Source: Ananas comosus (lineage: Eukaryota > Streptophyta > Magnoliopsida > Poales > Bromeliaceae). Taken from it: 64,000 bases of DNA. The position numbers and the translations under genes are program-made. The DNA lies in contig NC_033645.1 in the NCBI RefSeq assembly GCF_001540865.1, positions 1,113,687 through 1,177,686 on the forward strand. The letters run 5' to 3'. Under the pieces are notes generated by a model that saw nothing but the letters and a program-made list of their open reading frames with translations, ran no database searches and had not been told where the DNA came from. Positions 47,862 through 61,600 of this stretch are shown here, piece after piece (the stretch's first letter is position 1; every line of letters begins with the position of its first letter).

Positions 47862-48564
47862 CACATGGTTCTCTACATCTCTTTGTTAGTTATTATTTGA
47901 TTGATATCCATAAAATCACTTGCTTTATTGAAGCTTAACACTAGGTCAAAATTATTGTAACATTTGAAGTTATTAGTAGTGTATTATTTGATGAAAATGT
48001 TTATTCTCCTCATCTGTTACTTGTGAGAATCACTAGGTTTCTTTTTCCTTTTCTTTGTCTCCTATTGAATTATTGTACTTAACATGTCCTGCTCCTCTAA
48101 GTGGAATAAAAAAGTGAAAGGTTCGGTTACTCTAAGGCGTGTAGATCCAATGAAATTTTCTGAATCCATTTTCACTCAATCACAAACCTTTCGGCTGAGA
48201 TTCGATAATTCCCTGTAGGCAGTATTGTTTCATCCCAACCAGATATAATAATCCCAAACTGTTACCACTTCCCACTGTTGTTTTAAGCATGCAAGGAGGT
48301 CCTTTAGAAATCAACATGATAATCAAATAACACGACTAACACGATTGTCGAACACAACTTGTAAATCTACCACAATCTTGCTACATCCACAGTAAAGTGG
48401 TGAAACCTGCATATTTCAGTAAAGTAGAACAGACATATATACACAGCTAACAACACCTGCAGCAACCACTGCAGAGATGTGTGAGGCATAAGACCACACT
48501 TATTCTTGCCTGAAAATATACGCAATCTAAGCTATTCCTATACAAGCATTGCCTAATCAAAAGC
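47862..48564. other. 3' intergenic space between convergent genes
   Basis: About 700 bases separating the stop codon of the phosphatase gene (plus) and that of SBE I (minus). No coding sequence is seen; it presumably holds both 3' UTRs. Confidence 0.6.
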
Positions 48565-51500
48565 TCAGCAAATGCATCTGCATGACTGTTTTCGTCGCAA
48601 AAATTGGTCATCATCTGCTGAATCTCCTGTCCCTTCTAATTCATCCTCATCGCTGATCCCCATCGGAACTATAACCCCAACTGCCTGAATAGCAGCCTCC
48701 TCTATCTCCACCTGGGTCGCAGCAGCCGCCTCCTTTTCCTCGGTCATCTCTTCATTGAGGGTTTCGGCCTCTTCCTCGACCCTGTAATACACCTAAAACC
48801 ACAAAATGGATAACTGTTTAGGGATCATTCTGCGATTTGAATAGTTGATCAACAAAAACCATGAAAACAAATAAATAAATAAAAATCAGTAGTACCACGC
48901 AAGTGCGTGCAGGGGATAGAACTTTGAATGAGTTAGGGCGGTTATTGAAATTCGATTCCGGTACTCCCGGAATGCCCTCAGGGGTTGTGAAATGGTCTGC
49001 ATCGTGACCGACCTGCAACACGGATACAAAGCTTAGCTGGGAACGAGAGTCAGAATAAATGCAAGAGATATCAACAAAATTTATCAGTTACTAATTTTCC
49101 TTAGTATATCATCAAATGATATGAAGGATAAGCTTCTAGCCCGAAATTACAGTATTGTTTTGGAATTTTTGAAAAGAAAAGGAAAATAATAACTCTCGTA
49201 TGAGAAAGTTTACAGCATTTAAGTGTAAAACGAGGAAAAATAATATTGTCGAGCTACTATATTTGATTCTGTATTTCACAGAACAACCAAATAGGATGAA
49301 TCATCATTCAACTAAATTTTCACATTATTCCTTTTTTGGGGGGGCTAAATTGCGAAGAACTAGAGTCAGTTCTCATCATAATGTCCTATCATGACAATAG
49401 TGGGTAATCTTATCTGAGATAAAAGATGGAACACGAAAAATAAAACATGGTGAGAATAAAATGGCAATTTACTCTTCCATGTCCACCAAAATCCAAAGCA
49501 TCACTATCCAGTGCAACTCGATATTTTCCAGGTAAGTCGCAACCAACTTTATACCTGTATTATATACGAACATCAAGTTAATCTGACAACACGCATTAAA
49601 ACCGTGAGGAACAGCTCAAATATAATGATAGTTACCCCTCATAGGTGTTTTCAGGATGGAAATTGAACACGAAAACCAAGTCTCCACGTTCGAAGACAAT
49701 TACCTACAAAGAAATGTGGATCGACAGTACAACATCCATTATCGGTCACGAAAAGATAATAGACTCATTATATCTAGTACCTCACAAATCCTGCAGCATA
49801 TTGTAGATCAACAGAAAAAAAGAAAAAAAGAAAGACACCACATGTAAGTGCAACTTTGTAGCGTACAATGTGAAAAGAGAAAAGAGAGCTTGTATTTCTG
49901 AATCCCTTATTGTTGCCGGTGATTCTTCTTGACATAGCAGTGATTTAGTTCCTTTGTGACTTTTTTTAAATTCCTTTTTGTTTTCCTTTCTTTCTTGGTG
50001 AAGGTCGTAGAATATTATATATAACTAACAAGATCGGGATTCAGTATCTGATCTGGGAGACAGATCAGTATTTTTTTATTTTATATTTTTAGATTTTGCT
50101 GATTGCGTTAGCTGGGAGCAGTAAGGTTTCTTGAACAGCTTTACTCAATATTGTTTATCGGACCAAACAAGTAAGCACTTACAAGCATATGCTTAAAAGC
50201 AGTAGATCAAAAACCTTCAACCTCTAAACATTAATGCTACTGTGAGACTGCACAGATCCAAAGGTGTAGACTCTGAATAAAGCACACAAAGAGCTGTGCT
50301 AAAACAAATGGAAAAAAAATAACATCAGAAAGCACGATATATTAATACAAAACTGCATCTTTTGTACCTTGTCCTCTTCATTAGTGCTGCTCACAATCTG
50401 CTTTGTTGATGCAAGGAACGAGAATTTATCATCGAGCAAATTCATTGCTCTATCAAATGCATTCATATACTGGTTCCAGTTTAAACCAAACAAAAAAGGA
50501 GAAAAAAAAAAGATCTTTGTCAGAAGATGCAATATCTTTAAATCAGATAAATCTCCAATGAAAAGGAAAATAGGGGAATAGACCCATAAGTAAATCCATT
50601 CTACTTAATCTTGTAATATGGATAACAGGGTCATCAAATACTAATACACTGTCAGCAAGAAATGAAATATATGAAAAATTAAGAGCTATAGAATTAATAC
50701 AAAAAGAGTTGAAGGGCTTAAAGCACGAGATGAGAACTGAATATTGTAACAAATGCAGCAGCTAATGAAAGAGACGGCGTACAAGAATTTACATATAACA
50801 AACTCCTAATTTACGATGCAAATATCCAATATGTTATTCAATATATACCTAACAAAGAATAAAGGGGACGGTGAAGAAATATATAGACCTTGTATCTGAG
50901 GTGATCAGTGTCGACAAGGTTCCACTGCCGTCTACATTTATCATAACTCCAATCATTGCCTTCTCTTGGAAAGTCGATCCACTCAGGATGACCAAACTAT
51001 AATAAGAATGTGTTAGAAATTGGAAAGGAAAGAAAATGGCTAACAAGCAAGGAAAGAAATTAAAATTCTGAAATTTTAACATTTGAATGGTATATTACAA
51101 TCTGGTCGTATGAAACATTATTGGAGAGAAAGAGCCCAGAACGGACCCAAAAAAAGAAAAAGAGGAGGAGAAGAAGAAGAAGACTCGGCACAAATGCACT
51201 AGTAATAGGGCACGATACAAATATGCTGGCCAAAACTAAAACCAATCTGTCACAAATAAGGTAGATGTAGAGGCTGTGCCACGTTACATGTAAACAACGA
51301 GCACGTATGAAAAGATACTTAAAAAGCCTTAAACTAATTACCTCATTTCCCATGAAATTCAGGTAGCCTTCACCCCCCAGCGCCATGGTTATGAAGTGAA
51401 TCATCTGCAAAATATTGCTAGTAGCATTAAATCAAGTATAACGACACCAGATGCATCATTGAATCGACAAACTTGTAGTAATATCATGGTAAAACTTCTC

Positions 51501-54500
51501 TCAAGAAAATAATAGCACAGTAAAACAAGATGCTCTGGTACTATATACTGACATTTATATAACAGAGAGAGCCATTCAAGCTCAGTAAAAAACTCTTTAT
51601 CAGATCTTCTATAAAATCTCAAATATTAAAGTACAGCCGGACCTTGTGAAGTGCAATCCCTCTTTCCACTATGGGGGAAGCAGGTTGTAAATCCGACATG
51701 CCAGAATACATCTCTTTATCCATCAACAAGAAGGTAATTGTCTTATCTCCCACAATAGCCTGCGAAGAGATGAATATTCTAACTCACAAAGCCAATAAAA
51801 CAAATGAAAATAGAAAGTTTTGAATTCTGTAAAGTTGTAAAATTTTGGCAATGCAGTTACTTGTAGCCCTTGAACCAAGATGATGGAGAATCTCCTTCGC
51901 ATTTTCTTTTTAGGAAAAAAAAAAAATCATGAACTACCAAAGAGATACACTAAACAAATCTGAGTTGGTTTAGCTTTTTTATCTTCGAAAATAATTGCTA
52001 CTCTTATATGTCCAGTATGATTCCTTTCAGGTTTGGCTTATTGTTCTACAACTGCTTTGGATATTAAATCCAAAATCATATCGTGGTCTAACCAAATTAG
52101 AAAAAATTAATAATCAGTACCTGGTCATGACTCTCTGCATAAGCTACACACTTTTCACTGTATCTCCTGTTTGTTAAACTCCACACAATCTCTTTCATTG
52201 ACCAATCATCATCTGTTTTATTCTTCAAGTAGTCAATCCATTTATCAGGAATAGCCATTGCTAAGCGATAGTCGAAGCCCACCGCACCTTCATAAACTGG
52301 CCTACACAAAGCTGGCATACCTGAAACATCTTCAGCAACAACAGTGGTATCTGGCAAAAGGCTATGAATCAAATAATTTGCTAGCATCATGTAAACGATA
52401 GCATCCACATCTGTCGCTTCACTAAAATATTCTCCATAAGTTCCGCTGAATGCCATGTTGATACCATGATGGTGATACAACATAGAAGTAACCCCATCGA
52501 ATCGAAAACCATCAAACTTGAACTCATCTAACCACCACCTCAAGTTGGATAAAAGAAATCGCAAGACTTCCCAGTTACCATAATTGAACAATCGGCTATC
52601 CCATAGCTTGTGGTAACCCCTTTCCCCTGTATGGAAATAGGACTCTTGGGTGCTTTGTCCCACATCGAACCCATTAAGGCCATCTGTGACATTATTGCTC
52701 GCATGGCTATGGACAACATCCATTAGAACACACAGCCCTAAGCTGTGTGCTTTGTCAATCAAGTATTTGAGGTCCTCTGGTGTTCCCGATCTGCTACTAA
52801 CAGCAAAAAAATTTGTGACATGATATCCAAACGATGCATAGTATGAATGTTCCATAATAGCCATTAATTGAACTGTGTTGTAGTTGTTCGCTTTAATCCG
52901 AGGCAGCACATTGTCGGCGAATTCTCTGTATGTGCCTACACGCGGTTCTGAACTACTCATTCCTACATGAGCCTCGTATATACGCGGAGCTGAAGGTTTT
53001 GGAGGGCGAGGATATTTGAATTCATACCTGCATGATCAATACAGCAAGGATGTAATGTAAGATATGATGATTTCGGAGTTTACTTTTACAAACTTTACAC
53101 TGGGGATTTACAATGTCATTGAAAAATCTGTATTTCCTCATATACCCAAGAGGCATTTCTTACTGAAATGCAATATCTTGAATAGCAAGTTGACCAATTC
53201 ATGGACTTTACTGGGCAAGTTGGTTTTGTGTTAGAAAAGGTTTTACGAAGAGGAGTATTTTTGTACTACATGAGAGATTAGTTTTTGAAGGGAATAAATC
53301 ATACTCCAGATTTCACAGGATATACATATAATAGGCAATTTTGCAAATGGCACACTATGTTAATACAGCTCTGGTGTTAAAGTAAGGCAATTTATTGCAA
53401 ATATGTATATAAACATGTGTTTTGTGCAATTAGTATTGCACTAAAGCAATTTCAGTAAAATTAAAAAGATACTAGCTGACAAACCTTTCTGAAGGAGGCG
53501 GATCCCAGTGAACTCCATCATATGCTGCTGCAAACCGAGTAGGATCAACAGTGGCATATCTAATCCAAGCTGGAACTCGGTCAACCCATATTCCATTGCC
53601 ATGCTTAAAGCGGAATTTGACCCTAGAATTATGAGGAATTGAAGGTTCGCCTCCAGAGTCTGGAATTTTGATTGTCCAAACACCAAATTCATTCTTCTCC
53701 ATTCTGTGGTTAGAACCATCCCAACCGTTGAAGTCACCGATAAGCTGTGCTTCCCTATGCCAACAATAGTAAAGACATAAAAATTACAACATTCGGGTCA
53801 GAGACTAAGCTACACTGACAAGATCACAAGTAAATCAAGTCAGTGAATGAAGTGAATTTGTCACTATGCATATCATGCTGCAGGAGTATGTTGGAGAACT
53901 GATATTGATTTTATGAACCCTAGATTTGCATACAAGTCTAGGAGATTTGATAAAATTGAAGCTCTGGATCCAATAGTAAGGGGCAGAAATACCAGACTAG
54001 CAGCGCTAATGTTAGAGGTAATTACGAAGTGCTTCCTTGCTATGAATTTGCAATCAACATAACTTTTTAAGTGGCGAAAGAGGATTCATCTAAATTTCTT
54101 TTGAAGATTCATACAGGTAGGCCCACTTTGTGCAACAATAAGCCTTAGTTCATTTGAATTGAAATGGTGAAAGTTTTCTAGACCTTGTCGCTTGGATATG
54201 AGCTTTAAGACGTAAACCATGAACCTTGATACATAGGTATTTAGCTCAAACGGTTACATGCATTAATGCAGGATGAAACCAGACAGCAAAAAAGACATGC
54301 TGCATACTCACTGTGCAGCAGGAGCCCATTCGCGGTAGACAATTCCACCTGGCTCTCTATTAAAGCCAAACTTCAGATAGCCTATCAGATTAAAAAAAAA
54401 GGAAATAGGAAATCACCAGTAAGATAGTTTATTCCAAATGATTCATAAGAAACTGTAATCTTCAGATTGATCTAACTATAAATATGTCGCATCAATCCTT

Positions 54501-55914
54501 GGCAGTAGAACCTAACCTAGAGCGAATTCCTCGAGACTTCCTTCATACTTCTCGATCAGTGATTTTTGCTCGATGTATTTATTCCATCTATACACAAAAT
54601 GATCTTTAAATTGTCCCAAGGACGGATCCACGTCGAATATTCCAAGATGTTGGATTTCTTCCTCAACAACAACCATAGTTGAGCTGTCTTTCAACACGCT
54701 TGCGGTCGCAAAGCCATGTTCAACCTTGTAAACAAAACATAAGATTACGCTGTTTACCAAAAAGATCGATCAAATATTTCTCATAACAAGTTTTTAAAGC
54801 ATAATATCTTACCTTCTTATTTGCCGAAAAACTACAAGGAGAATGAACGGAACGATGAACTGGAAACCTTACAGATCTATTGCTAATCGACTGTAGTTGA
54901 GTGAGTCCAGGATTAGAAGACCCCTACAAGTAATTAAAAAAAACAACAACAACAATATCACAAACCAAGAATATCTTAACTATACATATATATACAAATT
55001 CAAAAACCTTTGCAATATTTGCTTTAGTTGAAAAAAAAAAAAAAAAAAACTGTTCACATAGTACTTCTATAACAATTGAACACGCATAGACACTTAACTG
55101 TGTCACAAATATTTCAGAGTAACAATAGAGAGGTGTTTACTTGATACTTCATGACAAATGTTTCGAGTTTTTGATTTTCACATTAGAATTTGGGAGTGGT
55201 ATTTGTGAAAGCACTATTTCAATATATTTCTAATCTCTTTCTTATTTGAATTTTTTAAGTTGGTTAAGGAAAAAAAAAAAAAGTCATAGCATCATCATCA
55301 TTAAAAGTTCTCCACATTAATAACTTTACTAGTTATTAACCACTAATTGATTTAATTTTATTGTCTAAAAAATAATTAAAGTTATTAAATTGAGTGAAAC
55401 TATCAAAAAAATTGACTTTAATTTAAAAAAGACATAGAAGTCGAGGGATGTCAGTAAATAAAAAAAAAAAATTAAAAAAAAATATAAACTTAACTGAACT
55501 ATGAACCATTTTGAATCTACTACCCGGTCTTTAAAAATTCAATTTTGCGAACCAAACTTTTGATTTGTTTGATTTGACTGAATCAACAGCACTTTAACTT
55601 CAATAATTTTTTTTTTTTTTTACTTACTAAATTTATAATTATAAGAATTGCACGAAAAGTAAATGGCTCATTCATATTTTAGAGCTAAGTAAATTAAATA
55701 ATTACATAGTAAAATAAAAAAAATTTGAGAGACAGAGTATTTCATTAAAAAAATAATACATAGTTAAAATAAGTTTTGCACATCTTTACCAAAAAAAATA
55801 AAATAAAATAAAGTTGAGAGAAAGGGATAGAAAATTGAGACGCGCCTCTTTAGCAGTGGAGGAGTGTGGCGAAGATGATTTGGGGAGGAGGATAGGAGAC
55901 GAAGAGCACAGCAT
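48565..55914 (-). CDS. SBE1: 1,4-alpha-glucan branching enzyme, SBE I type, plastidial
   Basis: Minus-strand exons after exon 1: 54923-54813, 54724-54517, 54381-54312, 53754-53485, 53027-52121, 51759-51643, 51404-51342, 50996-50889, 50469-50368, 49703-49636, 49554-49473, 49012-48896, 48792-48565 (2451 bases, 816 aa plus stop, in phase). Exon 1 starts at the ATG at 55914 ([14 protein letters not shown], transit-peptide-like), but its donor is not clear. The enzyme cuts alpha-1,4 glucan and rejoins it as alpha-1,6 branches in plastids. A CBM48-type N-domain ([20 protein letters not shown]) is followed by the GH13 barrel with [24 protein letters not shown] and YAESHDQ, covering the catalytic Asp and Glu and the conserved His. 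[14 protein letters not shown] and VGHDADHF match SBE I rather than SBE II. The acidic C-terminal tail ([20 protein letters not shown]) ends in [10 protein letters not shown]. Confidence 0.9.
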
Positions 55915-57200
55915 TTTTTCTTCTTCTTCTTTCAACCTCTCCGCCGCTTCCGCTTCTCTCAGTAGTGTGAGATTGCTTTCTCTTAGTACCGTTTCTTGTT
56001 TGTGTGTTTTTGGGCCATCATCGATCGCTCGGTCGCTCATTTATTAGGAAATGGGAATAGACAAGTGACTGTAGGTTTTTGCTTGTTTCCGGGTGCGGGA
56101 CCGCCCCCACAAATTGCGTCGAGACGCAGCGGACGGCTGAGGAGAGCCGTCGCAGCGGAATGGATGGACCCTCACGACGTCGCCTCCGGTCGTCGTGTTC
56201 TCGTTCGTTTGGATGGGCGCAGGGGACGGTGCAGAGGAATTAGAATTGATTGAATTTTTTTATAGAAAATTTTATTTATTATTTAGATAAAAATTAATAA
56301 CTTTGATGTTAAATTAAAAGATTCGATTATTTATTTTTAGGACGTTGTTCAATTTTTATCATCTATTTTATACTTATTTGATGAATTTTATTATAATTTT
56401 AAAAAATTATAAAAAAAAATTTAAAAGTTTTAAATACTCTGAATTATATTTAGAGGAGTGTATCGTTGATTCGGAAACTACATCATCAAAAAAAATTTAT
56501 GAATAATTTCTCAAAAAAAAAAAATTATGAATACGAAAAACTTTATGCTTATAAGAATATAATAGCGTTACTTTCTCTCTCTCTATATATAGGTCCGGCT
56601 GGGATACTATCAATAGCACCAAGAATTTAGTGCTATCGAGTTTTTTATTGTTAGATTTAATCTTTAATTATTTTTACCCGTTAGATTATATCATTCAACC
56701 AACCACTCACTCAACCTTAGAGGACCCACATCATCCTAACCACACATTTCTCAATCGAATGGCTAAAAAACTAATAGCACCGATACCTTGGTGCTATTGA
56801 TAGTATTTCAGCCTAGTTTTATAGAGTTCGACTAGAATACTATCGATAGAGTCCGGCTGGGATATATATATATAGAGGGAGAGAGAGAGTTCGGCTACTA
56901 TACTATCGATAGTACCAAGCCCTCGGTATTATTGAGTTTTCTACCGTTAGATCTACCTTTTCATCACTTACGCCCATTAGATTATACTATTAAACCAACC
57001 ATCCACTCAACCCTAGGGGACCACTATCAATTTAATTAGGTACCACTATCAATTTAACCGGGAACCACTATCAATTTAACTAGGTACCACTATCAATTTG
57101 ACCGGAAACCACTATCATCCTAACTGCACATCCTTTCATCCAACGGCCGAAAACCCAATAGTACAAAGGGCTTGGTACTATTGATAGTATAGTAGCATAA
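55915..57200. other. SBE1 upstream region with MITE copies
   Basis: A GC-rich island at about 56070-56235 lies 150-320 bases upstream of the SBE1 start codon, and a TATAAAAAAA stretch on the minus strand lies at 56255-56264; these could be leader and core promoter, but this is inference. Two 'ctactatactc' family MITE copies follow at about 56600-56830 and 56890-57200. The second contains a short direct repeat of 'aggtaccactatcaattt' (about 57040-57100). Confidence 0.5.
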
Positions 57201-57224
57201 TTCTATATATATATATATATATAT

Positions 57225-57725
57225 GGGGCAATTGCTTATATACCCCTGAAAAATTTTTGACTTTTCGATTTACCCCTCTTAGAAGGCTAATATTGAAAAT
57301 ACACTTTCTACGTTCCAACCTATTTCTAATTTACCCCTAGAGTTAAAATCTGTTAATTAACTCTGTTATCTTTGTAAGATTACTATTTTGCCCTTTCAAA
57401 TATACCCTTCCACTATCACTGGCTTTCTTATTTGCCCTTAAAGTCAGGGGTACAAAAATTATTTTGACTTTTGGTCTTTTCTAATATACCCCTCTACCGT
57501 CACCAACATTTCTTATTTACTTTTAAGTTAAAGGCAAAATTGGTATTTTAATTTTTTTTTAACTATGATAGATATTTAACTCATGTTTAACCGAAGTTAA
57601 CTTAATAGGAGATAACTGCGGAGGTATTTTGTAATAACGGTGGAACATATGAGGGGTATTTTAGAAAGAAAAAAAAAGAGTAAATTGAATATTTTCAAAC
57701 GTATAAGGGGTATATAAGCAATTAT
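57225..57725. mobile_element. TIR element, 'aattgcttatataccc' family
   Basis: The left end 'caattgcttatatacccct' (near 57229) is the exact reverse complement of the right end 'aggggtatataagcaatt' (near 57706). The inside repeats the phrases 'tttacccct' and 'atatacccct', with no coding frame. A decayed relative lies at about 4205-4600. It is flanked by (AT)n DNA on both sides. Confidence 0.75.
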
Positions 57726-57819
57726 TCCTATATATATATATATATAGAGTTCGGCTGCTATGCTATCGATAGCAGTATAGCACCAAACACTTTGTGCTAT
57801 TGATAGTATTCCAGCTTAG

Positions 57820-57868
<49 letters not shown>

Positions 57869-57958
57869 AAGAAGTTTTTAACGATCTGAGTTTTCTCTCC
57901 AAACATTAAATGGGAGAGAAAGCGCATTCAAATGGTCCCACCACATTTCAATTCAGAA

Positions 57959-58018
57959 ATGGGCCCAAGTGTCTCCGCAACGGGCCCAAAGGACGATAAT
58001 TGGGCCCAGTGGGCCCAA
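57959..58018. promoter_or_regulatory. Cluster of four GGGCCCA site II-like motifs
   Basis: GGGCCCA occurs at 57961, 57982, 58002 and 58011, four times in 57 bases, about 600 bases upstream of the catalase ATG. TGGGCC/GGGCCCA site II elements bind TCP factors in plant promoters. The link to catalase is inferred from position. Confidence 0.55.
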
Positions 58019-58514
58019 TACATGTAACGTCGCTGTCTCATTCTACGGGTTTTTCCCTTCCTGTTGGCGCCCACAAAAAGAATTAAATGCGATGGGATAA
58101 TCCTATCCGCCGTCCATCCTATCAGCAACGGGAATCTTAAAGCAGACACCGGCACCGTCTCAAATTTTTTTTTTTTGGGGCTATTTTTGGGGGGTAAATT
58201 TCTCCCACGGTTAAGTTACCGCAACGGCTAAGTGGCGATACGTACGATGAGTCGATGACCTCGTAGTGGGGCCCCAACCGCCATTAATACACGGCGTGAA
58301 CTCAGCGAAGCTCACCACGTCATATTAAACCACCTTATAATCCACCGTTCACGCGTCTCACTCCTCTCCAACGTGCGGTAGTGATTCCCCTAATGGTTAA
58401 ATGGACGGTGAGATGATTGAGTAGTTTACGTATGGCCTAGTAGACCAGGTTTAGGTAACAACTTTTCCTTTGGTTACCTCTTCATCTCATAAATTAATGG
58501 CGAGTCGAGGTACA

Positions 58515-58520
58515 TATAAA
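58515..58520 (+). promoter_or_regulatory. Probable TATA box of catalase gene
   Basis: TATAAA within 'acatataaaccc', 97 bases upstream of the start codon. It is followed by a purine-rich leader with GAGAGAGGGAGA repeats at about 58565-58603. Confidence 0.6.
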
Positions 58521-58616
58521 CCCTATCACGCAAAATAAGTTTCGTTCTTATCCAATTTAATTGTAGAGAGAGAGAGGGAGAGGGAGAGGGAGAGGGAGAG
58601 AGATCTCTGATCAGCC

Positions 58617-61600
58617 ATGGATCCTTACAAGGTGCCAATTTTTTTTTCTTATTTTTACCCTAAAATCGAATGATTATTATTCGATTTCCATCGATCTTTT
58701 GGTAGGGTTTTGGTTTGATTTAGCATCTAGTTTTTTTACGAATTTGAGCTGATTTGATCTTTGAAAATGGCTCCGTTTGTGTGTTGGATCGATCGCAGTA
58801 TATCCCCTCGAGCGCCCACAATTCCAGTTTCTGGACCACCAACTCCGGTGCGCCCGTTTGGAACAACAATTCGTCGCTCACCGTTGGATCTCGAGGTAAT
58901 GATCAAGTCGTCAATTTGTGAGATTTGTTTTAATTTTTGCGTTTGATCGATCTTTTGAGAGAATCCCTTTGTTCTGCGGCTGTGATTTGCTTATGTTGGG
59001 TTTAATTCGAATTATTTTTGTGTTGGTGCTGCGAAAAATTGCTAAAAGTTGACATTTTGTTGTCTTTTATACTCTCTAGGGTTTTGTTGTGGTATATTTT
59101 GTCGGTAATTGCATCCAACGTTGTAGATGGAGGGTCCCTCTATCTTAGCGGAGTTAAAAATGTTTGAGTTTTATTGTTAATTAGCATAAATTTGACACTT
59201 GCGGTTCAAAATTGTTGTTCATGGTGGTGTCATGTCATGAACCACTTGTCCATTTGGAATCGATTAAAAGAACTATTTTTGTTAATCATTAGATGCTGAT
59301 ATATCTATCGTTTATATATTTCCACTTTTATGTGTTTGTCTGATGCTGATTGTTGTGTAGTTATTTTTCCCCCTCGTAGAGCACATGTGTGGGGGTCTAC
59401 GATGAAGCATATTGGACTTTTCCTTTATATGTTTGTTTGTCTTTTTTTCTACTTTGGTTCTTTAGCTAATTATTGGTTTTCTTGTCAACTTATTCTTTAC
59501 TATTGTATACTATTCATTAGTATCTCAGCTGATATGTTTTGTCTACAACATTCGTAGAAGATTAGTAGTATGAATCCCTTTTCTGTAAAATAGCTAGTCT
59601 CTGCAATTACAACTCAAAATTAGAGTTATACTGTAGTTCTTAGGCAACTTTGAAAGATCGTTACTTGCTCCCCCTAATCATATTTTAATTCGCACTAACA
59701 CTCCGACTATTTCACGAGTCCTAAAGTATACCGAGCTCACGCAAGTATAATTCAAAAACATGCGATATTTATTGCAGAACATCAACTGGCCTATTATTCT
59801 TTCAGATTATAATTGCATTCCATGAAGGCATTCAATATTGATCTTAGTTGAATCACTCAATTAAATGAAAACTTGATGCCCAGATGAACTGAAAATGTGA
59901 TGCCCCAGTTTTTATTTTCCCCTTGTACCTTCGAACATGGAATGAGTTACTGAATAAGATATGCTGTTTAGAAGTTAACAGCTTTCTTCTTTTTTCCTTT
60001 CGAGAGAAAAAAAAAAAAAAATTCTAATTTTGGTCTGCTTCTTTTCCCCTCGACAGGACCTATACTTTTGGAGGATTATCACTTGATTGAGAAGCTCGCT
60101 CAGTTTGATAGGGAGAGAATCCCTGAGCGAGTTGTTCATGCTAGGGGAGCCAGTGCCAAGGGTTTCTTTGAGGTCACTCATGATATTTCCCACCTTACCT
60201 GCGCCGACTTCCTTCGGGCACCAGGTGTTCAAACTCCAGTTATCGTACGCTTCTCTACTGTTATTCATGAACGTGGGAGCCCTGAAACCTTGAGGGACCC
60301 ACGTGGGTTTGCAGTGAAGTTCTACACTAGAGAGGTAAATTATGATTATTAGTGTACAAGTACCACTGTTGTTGGTTTTTCTATCTGTTACTTATTGTTT
60401 TGTTTTGAAGTGCATCCATCAATTTTATATTTGGTTCGAATTTAGATGCAGTAATGGTAAGCATTTTGTTTTAAAAAAAATTCCATCACCAGGCTTTGTT
60501 TTTGTCATTACCTTGTCACCGTTTTTATGCCAAAACCCTTTCCATATTCTGGTGATATTTTATTATGTATAATTAGAGAGTAATGTTAATTACAAGGACT
60601 TGGGGGTTTCAGTCGGTAAATCCATTAAGTTCATTACCTATTTCTGTTGTCTTTCTTCTGTTCAATTGTGGTGATTTATGATCTTTTTACCTGTGATAGA
60701 CAAGATTTACTAGATGTAACTCCCGTACCATATTGTTGCTGTTCACATTGAAGAGTTGTTTTAGTTCATGTTTGTAAGTTTTTAATAATGTGAAGTTGTT
60801 GACGATTTACCAGTTGGGACAGTTGGAACTCTATTGCTTGGAATTTAATTACAAGAGAAGAAAGAACATCAATGTTCTAGCAGTTTTAATGCTGTCCTGA
60901 TTCAGTTTAGCTTTGCATTTATTAGATATAAGGACCAAGTTAAACCATAGTATTTCCCATGTGATGCCTCTTTTTGGATCATCTGCTTGTATCAATGTAT
61001 AGATTTTTGTTGTGACAGAATATCTGCTTCTCTCAAATCTTTTAAACTCATAAGTGCGAGTATTTTACTGTTCTCAGGGCAATTTTGATCTTGTTGGAAA
61101 CAATTTCCCAGTGTTTTTTGTCCGTGATGGAATGAAATTCCCCGACATGGTCCATGCTCTTAAACCGAACCCTAAATCCCACATCCAGGAGAACTGGAGA
61201 ATCGTTGACTTCTTCTCACATCACCCCGAGAGTTTGCACATGTTCGCCTTCCTCTTTGATGATGTTGGCGTTCCTTTAAACTACAGGCACATGGATGGCT
61301 TTGGTGTCAACACTTACACACTACTCAGTAAGGATGGAAAGGCTCACTATGTCAAATTCCACTGGAAACCGACTTGTGGTGTGAAGTGCTTGTTGGAGGA
61401 TGAAGCTATAACTGTAGGAGGCAGTAATCATAGCCACGCCACTAAGGATTTGTATGATTCTATTCAAGCTGGGAATTACCCAGAATGGAAACTTTTCATT
61501 CAGACTATAGACCCGGACCATGAAGATAGGTTTGATTTTGACCCTCTTGATGTGACCAAGACATGGCCAGAAGACATTATTCCTCTCCAGCCAGTTGGAA

